Under the pieces are notes generated by a model. That model did not search any database. It was given only the letters and a program-made list of their open reading frames with translations, and was not told the origin of the DNA. Source: a bacterium (GTDB lineage: Bacteria > Planctomycetota > UBA1135 > UBA2386). From it: a stretch of DNA of 36,614 nt. The stretch covers positions 1 to 36,614 of the forward strand of contig JANSXC010000041.1 in assembly GCA_024743115.1 (NCBI GenBank), written 5' to 3'. This document shows, piece after piece, positions 30,689 through 36,614 of the stretch. Position numbers and translations under genes: made by a program. Within the stretch, counting starts at the first letter, position 1, and each line of letters begins with the position of its first letter.

Positions 30689-32079
30689 GGCTCGCCTCGA
30701 TCAGCCTGCGCAACCTGCGCATTCGCGCGGTGGCCTCCGGGCTCACCGCGCTCGCGATCGTCGTCGCGACCGGGCTCTACGCGGCGATCCTCATGATGGC
30801 CGAGCAGACAGAGGAGCGTTACAAGGGCAGCGTCGGCGGCTTCGGGGCCGTCGTCGGTCCCAAGGACGCGAGTCAGCTCGAGATCGTGCTCAACACGATC
30901 TTCAACATCGGGGACGCGCCGGGGCTCATCAAGCTGAGCGCGTGTCGCGATATCCGCGCCAATCGCGTCGGCGGGCGGCGCACCCCGGTGCACTACGCGA
31001 TCCCGCAGGCGCGCGGTGACAGCGTCAGCAGCTACAACTTCCCGGTCGTCGCGACGATCGACGAGATGTTCAGCAAGTTCAAACGCGGCGGCAGCACACT
31101 GCCGTTCGCGGAGGGGCGGGCGTTCGAGTTTTCGTGGGACGATCTGATCGAGCTCGGCAAGGGGCTCGCGGCCTGGGAGACCGATCGTCGCACCGGTGAG
31201 GATACGGGCGCCGAGCGGCCGCTGCTCAACGACAAGATCCGCGAGTGCGTGATCGGCCACCGCGTCAAGCAGAAGCTCGGGCTCGGGCTCGGCGACGTCG
31301 TCACGCCCGTGCACGGCAAGGCGGGAGAGCCCGGCGCTCATGATCACCCGGAGGCCGCCTGCAAGATCGTCGGCATCCTCGCGCCGACGAACTCGCCGCT
31401 CGACTCGACGATCTTCCTGCCGCTCGGCACGCATTTGCTGATCGACGGCCACGAGGGCGGCGTGTTCCTGGTCGACGTGCCGGCGGGGAAAAACCCCGAC
31501 TCGGTGAAGAACGACCCCGTCAACGTCTGGCAGATCGGGCTGACCGCGGTCCTGGTCGATCCCAAGGATCACTTCGGTGCGCAGTTCCTGCGCACGTCGT
31601 TCCAACGTCGACCCGATGCGCAGGTCAGTTGGCCCGCGACGATCGTCCCGGCGTTCTTGCGCGACATCGGCAACGTCGCCGAAGCGCTGATGATCGTCGC
31701 GTGGCTGGTGCTGTTCGGCGCCGGACTGTCGATCTCCGCGGTGATCTACAACACGATGAACGAGCGTCGCCGCGAGATTGCGATCATGCGCTCGCTCGGC
31801 GCGCGCCGGACGCAGATCTTCGCGATCATCGTGCTCGAGGCCGGCCTGCTGTCGTTCCTCGGTTCGCTGCTCGGAGTGATCGTCTGCCACTTCGCCGCGC
31901 TCGGACTCGGCGAACTCGTCGAGGATCGCACGGGCGTCTACCTCGAGTGGCTGCAGTTCGGCCTCTGGGAGCTCTGGCTCGTACTCGGGGTGACCGGAAT
32001 CGGGGCGATCGCGGGCTTGTTGCCGGCGGTCAAGGGGTCTCTGACGCAGGTCGGCGACAGCCTCGCCCAGAGCTATTGA
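30685..32079 (+). CDS. FtsX-like ABC transporter permease
   Basis: A 464-residue permease with one N-terminal membrane helix (VASGLTALAIVVATGLYAAILM), a large external domain (about 40-330), then three C-terminal helices (ALMIVAWLVLFGAGLSISAVIYN; IIVLEAGLLSFLGSLLGVIVCHF; ELWLVLGVTGIGAIAGLLPA). The cytoplasmic MNERRREIAIMRSLGARRTQIF motif is typical of FtsX/MacB family permeases. It is coupled to the ATPase gene by a GTGA overlap. The external domain contains a His-Asp rich segment (GEPGAHDHPEAAC) that could bind metal; this agrees with the DUF3299 protein downstream, but transport of metal is inference. Confidence 0.9.
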   Translation: MRLASISLRNLRIRAVASGLTALAIVVATGLYAAILMMAEQTEERYKGSVGGFGAVVGPKDASQLEIVLNTIFNIGDAPGLIKLSACRDIRANRVGGRRTPVHYAIPQARGDSVSSYNFPVVATIDEMFSKFKRGGSTLPFAEGRAFEFSWDDLIELGKGLAAWETDRRTGEDTGAERPLLNDKIRECVIGHRVKQKLGLGLGDVVTPVHGKAGEPGAHDHPEAACKIVGILAPTNSPLDSTIFLPLGTHLLIDGHEGGVFLVDVPAGKNPDSVKNDPVNVWQIGLTAVLVDPKDHFGAQFLRTSFQRRPDAQVSWPATIVPAFLRDIGNVAEALMIVAWLVLFGAGLSISAVIYNTMNERRREIAIMRSLGARRTQIFAIIVLEAGLLSFLGSLLGVIVCHFAALGLGELVEDRTGVYLEWLQFGLWELWLVLGVTGIGAIAGLLPAVKGSLTQVGDSLAQSY

Positions 32080-32215
32080 CCCTGGGCTCAGCGTGCTCGC
32101 AAGTGGCCTTGGCTACGGGTTTTGGCCCGAATTGGCCGCGCGCGGGAGGTCGCTCGCACCGATTCCTGCTCAGGTCGTATAGAATCCTGCACCCGGAACG
32201 CGGCTTCGCCGCACC

Positions 32216-33037
32216 ATGACTGCCATGAAGACCACGTTGATCCTGATCGTGTCGTTGACGCTCGGCCTCGCGCTGCCGGCTCAGACCCCGCCAAAGCCCG
32301 CGCCGGCCGAGAAGGTCGAGGCCAAGAAGCAGGATCCGGCCCGAAAGGGCGAGAACCAGAAGGGCGCGGATCAAAAGGGCTCGACGAAGAAGTCTGCTAC
32401 GAAGCAGGATCCGGCGAAGGCGACGAGCAAGTCCGACAAGACGAAGGACTCGAAGGCCGTTGCGGGCAAGGGCAAGGATGCCAAGGCCGGCGTGGACAAG
32501 AAGGCCGGCGACAAGAGCAAGACCGCCAAGACGACCACGCCGAAGAAGGAGCAGCCGGTTCCGCAGGGCACGGATCCGGCCGACCTCGCCGCGATCAAGA
32601 GCGCGGAGCAGATGCTCGAGGCCGAGCGCAAGCTGGCCAAGATGATCAAGGAAGGCAAGATCAAGGGCCTCGACCGGATCCTGCCGTTCGACGAACTGAC
32701 GTCGTGGCCCTACGAGGACGGCCTCAAGGGCATGCCCAAGCGCGTCAAGGAGCTGTCGGGCAAGAAGGTGCTGATGACCGGCTTCATGCTGCCGATCGAC
32801 GAGGTCCAGAACATCAAGGAGTTCCTGCTCGTGCAGTCGCTCTGGGCCTGCTGCTACGGCCAGCCGCCGGACATCAACGGGATCGTTCGCTGCGTGATGC
32901 CCAAGGGCAAGACGACCGACTACTTCTTCGATCCGCTGAAGATCATCGGCACGTTCAAGGTCGAGTCGACGGTGATGGACGGCTACTGCGTGGACATCTT
33001 CCAGCTCCACGTCGAGAGCCTCGAGCCGATTCGCTGA
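32216..33037 (+). CDS. DUF3299 family exported protein
   Basis: A 273-residue protein with a signal peptide (MKTTLILIVSLTLGLALPAQ), a long Lys/Ala-rich linker (about 22-115) and a C-terminal DUF3299 domain. The domain shows WPYEDGLKGMPKRVKELSGKKVLMTGFMLPID and the hallmark LWACCYGQPPDINGIVRCVM. DUF3299 proteins are often encoded with an FtsX-like permease and ATPase, as in the zinc-regulated zrg cluster of Vibrio cholerae. Here it lies about 136 bases after such a pair. A role in metal handling is therefore likely but inferred. Two starts are possible (32216 or 32225). A hairpin follows the gene. Confidence 0.84.
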   Translation: MTAMKTTLILIVSLTLGLALPAQTPPKPAPAEKVEAKKQDPARKGENQKGADQKGSTKKSATKQDPAKATSKSDKTKDSKAVAGKGKDAKAGVDKKAGDKSKTAKTTTPKKEQPVPQGTDPADLAAIKSAEQMLEAERKLAKMIKEGKIKGLDRILPFDELTSWPYEDGLKGMPKRVKELSGKKVLMTGFMLPIDEVQNIKEFLLVQSLWACCYGQPPDINGIVRCVMPKGKTTDYFFDPLKIIGTFKVESTVMDGYCVDIFQLHVESLEPIR

Positions 33038-33047
33038 GCTTCTCCGG

Positions 33048-33085
33048 CCCTTGGTGGGGCGGCCCGGTTCGCCCCGTACCAAGGG
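33048..33085 (+). terminator. Hairpin after the DUF3299 gene
   Basis: CCCTTGGT (33048-33055) pairs with ACCAAGGG (33078-33085), and inside it GGGGCG pairs with CGCCCC, with a 2-base bulge and an 8-base loop. It begins 11 bases after the DUF3299 stop. Only TTT follows 3 bases later, so it is a good terminator candidate without a strong U-run. Confidence 0.65.
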
Positions 33086-33149
33086 GCTTTGGTGCCGGCT
33101 TTCCAAAAGAGCAAGTAGCACGGCCCAGGGTGCCGATAACCGGGACACG

Positions 33150-34610
33150 ATGGATGTCCCGACGCCACCACTCCGCCGCGGTCTGACACTGACGCAGCGG
33201 CTCGCGTTCTCGCTGCTGGCCGGGGCGTTCTTCGTCGCCATGGTGCTCGGGTTTCTGAGTGCCTCACGAACTGCGGAGCAGCAGGTCACGGCGGCTGCCG
33301 AACACGAACTCGAACTCACCGAGTCGCTCGCCGAACGCGCGGCGCCGCTGCTCGAACGCGGCGACTCGATGCGGCTTTCCGTGCTGGCGACCGTAGCGCG
33401 CGATCAGGTGCAGGGGCGGGTGCTGGTGCTCGATCGCGCCGGGCGGGTCGTGATCGATACCGCGCTGGTGCTCGGCGATCGCCTGCTCGGTCTGCTCGCG
33501 GGTTCCGGTGCCTTTCAGCGTGTGAGCGAGCGCGAGAGTGTGGCGGGCGAGAAGGCGACGCGGCAGCGCGAGACGCTCGTGCCCGTGCGGTTCGGCGGCG
33601 AGGTCATCGGCGAGATGCGCTTGCAGCGCACCGTGCACAAGACGGCTGCCGCGTTCGACTTCACCTGGTTCGGCCTCGTGCTGCTGAGTTGCCTGTCGCT
33701 CGTGATCGTGGCCGCGCTCATGGGCAACCACTGGTCCTCGCGCGTTCGCAGCGCGACCGATTCGCTGATCCGCCTGTCGGCGGGTGAGTCGGGTGACGTG
33801 GCCACCAACGCGGGAGATCTCGAACTGCAGGATCTCGGCTATGCCCTGCGCGAGATGGAGCGTGGGATTCACGACGGACTGCATCTCGTGACCGACGGCT
33901 ACGTCGGACTGGCCCAGCAGCTGGTGCACACTCTCGAACGCACGCGGCTCATTCCGCCGGGTCATGGCGCGCGCACCGAACAGCTCGCGATGCGATTGGC
34001 CGACCGCGTGCAGATGCTCGAAGCGGACCGCGATGACCTCGCTCGTGCCTGTCGGCTCGTCGATCTCGGCAAGGGCTGGGTTCGTCCTGCCGTCCTGCAG
34101 AAGGTCGGCGAGCTGTCCATCGAGGAGATCAACTCCCTGCGTCAGCACCCGCAGCGCGGTGCCGAGGCGCTCTCCGCTTTCCCGCCGTTGCGGCGGGTGG
34201 CGACGATCGTACGCCACCAGGCGGAGCGCTACGACGGTGCGGGTCTGCCGGATGGTCTGCGCGGCGACCGCATTCCGCTGCCGGCTCGAATCCTCGCGAT
34301 CGCAGCAGCGTTCGACCTGTTGACGACGTGCACCGGTGAGCGGCCGATGTCGTGGCAGGACGCGATCACCGAACTCGAACGCGCGCGCGGCGAAGTCTTC
34401 GATCCGTGGCTGCTCGACCTGTTCATCGAAGAGATCCGCAAGGACCCGCCGGCGGCCGGGAGCGATCGCCCCGTCATGATCGTTCCGGGCTCGGTCGTAC
34501 CATGGGACGACGTGCCCGAGGCGGGCGGCGAGGAGTCGGACACCGACGACGAGATCGAGGTCGGTGAACTCGAGGTCCTTGCGGACTCCGACGACGAAGA
34601 GGAGCGCTGA
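33150..34610 (+). CDS. Membrane sensor with degenerate HD-GYP domain
   Basis: A 486-residue protein: membrane helix (LAFSLLAGAFFVAMVLGFLSA), external sensor region (about 40-165), second helix (FGLVLLSCLSLVIVAALMG), HAMP-like stretch, then an HD-GYP-like domain (about 285-420). HD-GYP domains normally degrade cyclic-di-GMP. Here the HD pair is VD (RLVDLGKGWV), the HHE segment is HQAE, and GYP is GLP (DGAGLPDGL), while H in QHPQRG and D in AAAFD remain. The enzyme is therefore probably inactive and may act as a c-di-GMP or protein-binding sensor. The acidic C-terminal tail is unusual. It overlaps the next gene (TGATG at 34608-34612). Confidence 0.82.
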   Translation: MDVPTPPLRRGLTLTQRLAFSLLAGAFFVAMVLGFLSASRTAEQQVTAAAEHELELTESLAERAAPLLERGDSMRLSVLATVARDQVQGRVLVLDRAGRVVIDTALVLGDRLLGLLAGSGAFQRVSERESVAGEKATRQRETLVPVRFGGEVIGEMRLQRTVHKTAAAFDFTWFGLVLLSCLSLVIVAALMGNHWSSRVRSATDSLIRLSAGESGDVATNAGDLELQDLGYALREMERGIHDGLHLVTDGYVGLAQQLVHTLERTRLIPPGHGARTEQLAMRLADRVQMLEADRDDLARACRLVDLGKGWVRPAVLQKVGELSIEEINSLRQHPQRGAEALSAFPPLRRVATIVRHQAERYDGAGLPDGLRGDRIPLPARILAIAAAFDLLTTCTGERPMSWQDAITELERARGEVFDPWLLDLFIEEIRKDPPAAGSDRPVMIVPGSVVPWDDVPEAGGEESDTDDEIEVGELEVLADSDDEEER

Positions 34611-35848
34611 TGCTGCGGCTCAGCTCTTCGCTCGTGGCTGGGTTGACGGTTCTCCTCGGACTCGGAGGCTGCGCTGCGCCGCGTGACGCGTTCGAGCGCG
34701 CCGAGCGTTCGCTCGGTCGGCAGGACCTGCCCGGCGCGTTGCTCGCATTCGATGCGGTGCCGATCTCGCATGCGCGCTACCCCGAAGCTCGGGCGTCGGC
34801 CCTGTCCGTCGAGCGGCGCATGCGACGCGGGCACGAACTCATGCTCGAAGGGCTGCTCCTGCGTGGCGAATGGCGCGACCAGGAGGCCCTCGAGGTGCTC
34901 GAGCGCGCCCGTGCGATCTGGCCGCGCATGCCCGGTGTGCAGGTCCTGATCCACGCGACCCGCAACCGCGCCCGCTTGATGCGGGAGCGCACCACGGCGG
35001 CGACGGCCACCGAGTCACCGATCCTCGTACCCGAATTGCTCGCGGGCGCCACGCCGCCGCCCGCTCCTTCCGTGGAGATCGCAACGGCGCCGCGCACCGG
35101 CTTCGATCTGCCGAGCCTCGTACCGAGTTCGCCGATCCCGCTCCTGCCGGGGCCCGGGCCGGGTCCGCATCCCGAAGATCCAGCCCCAGCCGGTCCGCAG
35201 GCCGTCGCGAAGAAACCGGCTCGAACGGCTCAGGTTCCCGTTGGCGATGGTGGGGCTGCAGCGAAACCCGGCGCCGCGGCGGATACCACGCCGGTCGCGC
35301 GGTCGGGTGGTTCGGACGGAGCTGGAGCCGCCCGCCCTGGCCCTCCTGGTCCCGTGCGGCGTGCCGGTGCCGATGCCGGTCGTTCCGGAACGGCCGTGGC
35401 GGGTCCGTCGACGGTTACCCGTAGGGTCGGCGAGGACGAGGCCGAGCGCAATGGCGACGGCGGGTCGGTCCCCGATTCGTCGACCGCTACGAAGCGGGTG
35501 GCGTCCCAGCCGGCAGGTAAGCGGGCCACCGCGACCGCACCGGGCGGTAGCGACCCCGTCGCGATGGGGCTCGTTGCGGTCGAGACGCGGCTCGGGCGTG
35601 GTGATCTCGAAGCGGCGGTCGCGGACTTGATCGAGTTGTCGCAGCGTTTCCCGACCGATGCCCGAGTCCGGTTGCGGCTCGCGCGCGTGCTGCACCAGCG
35701 CGCCTTGCAGCGCTACGGCCTCGGCCAGCTCACCTCCGCGATCGTCGACTGGGAACGGGTGATCGTGCTCGATCCGAACAACGCAGTGGCCCGCAAGCAG
35801 CTCGCGACGGCCCGCGCCGAAGCGGACCCGGGCTCTCCCAGGCGCTGA
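34610..35848 (+). CDS. TPR lipoprotein with long low-complexity linker
   Basis: A 412-residue protein with a lipoprotein signal peptide (LVAGLTVLLGLGGC). TPR-like helices follow (about 25-125: AFERAERSLGRQDLPGALLAFDAVPIS...). Then comes a Pro/Ala/Gly-rich linker (about 130-315), and two final TPR units (VETRLGRGDLEAAVADLIELSQRFPTDARVRLRLARVLHQRALQRYGLGQLTSAIVDWERVIVLDPNNAVA). The start overlaps the stop of the HD-GYP-like gene, so the two products are probably made together and may interact across the envelope. Its partner and function are unknown. Confidence 0.78.
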   Translation: MLRLSSSLVAGLTVLLGLGGCAAPRDAFERAERSLGRQDLPGALLAFDAVPISHARYPEARASALSVERRMRRGHELMLEGLLLRGEWRDQEALEVLERARAIWPRMPGVQVLIHATRNRARLMRERTTAATATESPILVPELLAGATPPPAPSVEIATAPRTGFDLPSLVPSSPIPLLPGPGPGPHPEDPAPAGPQAVAKKPARTAQVPVGDGGAAAKPGAAADTTPVARSGGSDGAGAARPGPPGPVRRAGADAGRSGTAVAGPSTVTRRVGEDEAERNGDGGSVPDSSTATKRVASQPAGKRATATAPGGSDPVAMGLVAVETRLGRGDLEAAVADLIELSQRFPTDARVRLRLARVLHQRALQRYGLGQLTSAIVDWERVIVLDPNNAVARKQLATARAEADPGSPRR

Positions 35849-35863
35849 GGCCAGTTCCGCGCC

Positions 35864-36614
35864 TCATCTTCCGCCTTTCGGTTCTGCCAGCGAGGAACTG
35901 CCGAATCGTCGGAGTTCGCCGCGATCCAGGTAGTAGGCACCGTGCTCCACGGTCCCGACCCAGACCGTGTCGGCGCGATCGATGAGGATCGCGACCGCGT
36001 AGGCTTCTTCGCCGAGTGGATACCGGGTCACGGCTTTGCCGTCGTAGCGCAGGACCCCGTCGGAGCCACAGGCCATCCACAGTGCTCCGTCCTGGTCCTG
36101 AACGATCGCGGGGAAGTAGGCGAAGTTCACCGAGTCGTCATCGGTCGCGTCCGGCAGGCCTGGCTTCGTCGTGTAGGAGAGCAACCCATCGCGACCCTCG
36201 GGCGCGACGTCGAAGCGCTGGCGCGTGTTGCACACCCAGTAGGTTCCGCCCTGGTCCTGATAGATCGAGCGGATGCCGAACTCGCCGCCACTGGGCGTCG
36301 TCGTCAGGCGTTTCTGGTACAGCCAGTCGATCGACTTCCCGTCGTAGCGACAAAGGCCAGCGCCCGCTGTTCCGATCCAGACATGACCGCGACGATCTCG
36401 CGTCACCTGATACACTCCGGCCGGGTCGTACCAATCCGGATCCGAGTCCTGCCGCTTCGGCCCACCGGCCGCGCTGGCGGGGAGCTCGAGCCGGTGCAGT
36501 TTCCGGCCGTCGAAGCGACAAACGCTGCCGGCGCCGATATCGGCCACGAGCCACACGTCCTTCGGATTCAGTTGCCAGCCTGTCGGCCCCGCGTGCTCCG
36601 TCATTTTGAGCGCC
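35864..36614 (-). CDS. Two-component-regulator-type propeller protein, partial
   Basis: The C-terminal part of a propeller protein. Repeats of the Reg_prop type are visible: VTRDRRGHVWIGTAGAGLCRYDGKSI, IYQDQGGTYWVCNTRQ, VQDQDGALWMACGSDGVLRYDGKAV and LIDRADTVWVGTVEHGAYYLDRGEL. The frame stays open to the right edge of the window, and an ATG at 36604 is only one possible start, so the 5' end is probably missing. Such propellers often form the sensor part of hybrid two-component systems, but in planctomycetes they also occur in stand-alone exported proteins. It converges with the TPR lipoprotein gene, 15 bases apart. Confidence 0.8.
   Translation of the reverse strand, partial: ALKMTEHAGPTGWQLNPKDVWLVADIGAGSVCRFDGRKLHRLELPASAAGGPKRQDSDPDWYDPAGVYQVTRDRRGHVWIGTAGAGLCRYDGKSIDWLYQKRLTTTPSGGEFGIRSIYQDQGGTYWVCNTRQRFDVAPEGRDGLLSYTTKPGLPDATDDDSVNFAYFPAIVQDQDGALWMACGSDGVLRYDGKAVTRYPLGEEAYAVAILIDRADTVWVGTVEHGAYYLDRGELRRFGSSSLAEPKGGR

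Noticed and set aside
1..36614. CRISPR array
   Set aside because: No series of regularly spaced direct repeats and no cas genes were seen.

Overview
The window is high-GC bacterial DNA that looks like a planctomycete (Planctomycetota) chromosome. The clues are a DUF1580 protein, a tyrosine integrase of the type common in that phylum, an ECF sigma factor paired with a membrane anti-sigma candidate that carries leucine-rich repeats, and many secreted propeller, TPR and LRR-like proteins. This is inferred from gene content only; no rRNA or other marker gene is present. Most positions are covered by coding sequence, with several short translationally coupled (ATGA/GTGA/TGATG) gene pairs.

Region 1 (1-2611): an unassigned 0.6 kb left end, a long-chain acyl-CoA synthetase on the minus strand, and tRNA-Gly(GCC).

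Region 2 (2565-10239): a 7.6 kb integrated mobile element. It is bounded by a perfect 47 bp direct repeat formed from the 3' part of the tRNA-Gly gene. It carries a tyrosine integrase next to the tRNA, an acidic 115-aa protein, a winged-helix-like protein, a DUF1580 excisionase-like protein coupled to an HUH (rolling-circle type) Rep protein, a hairpin-rich non-coding stretch that could hold an origin, and a cargo block. The cargo is a multi-zinc-ribbon protein, a membrane protein, a BamE-like lipoprotein, and a coupled HEPN-like plus DUF2971 pair. There are no capsid, terminase or type IV secretion genes. It is best described as an integrative, potentially replicating plasmid-like or satellite-like element.

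Region 3 (10240-12509): an 18 bp-stem terminator, two short fragments of a second decayed integrase, and a second copy of the 115-aa gene (114/115 residues identical), followed by two membrane-associated unknown proteins. This looks like the remains of an earlier related element beside the intact one.

Region 4 (12609-25450): chromosomal genes, mostly for the cell envelope. They are an LRR-like exported protein, a histidine-phosphatase lipoprotein, small membrane proteins, a coupled pair of secreted proteins whose second member ends in a toxin-like domain, an M1 aminopeptidase, a SUKH/SMI1-like protein, a GT-C plus TPR membrane glycosyltransferase candidate, and two tandem beta-propeller paralogues.

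Region 5 (25487-36614): an ECF sigma factor with its LRR-bearing anti-sigma candidate, a LOG-family protein, an EboE-like TIM-barrel protein, and a LolD/FtsX-type ABC transporter followed by a DUF3299 protein. Then come a membrane protein with a degenerate HD-GYP domain coupled to a TPR lipoprotein, and the C-terminal part of a two-component-regulator-type propeller protein that runs off the right edge.
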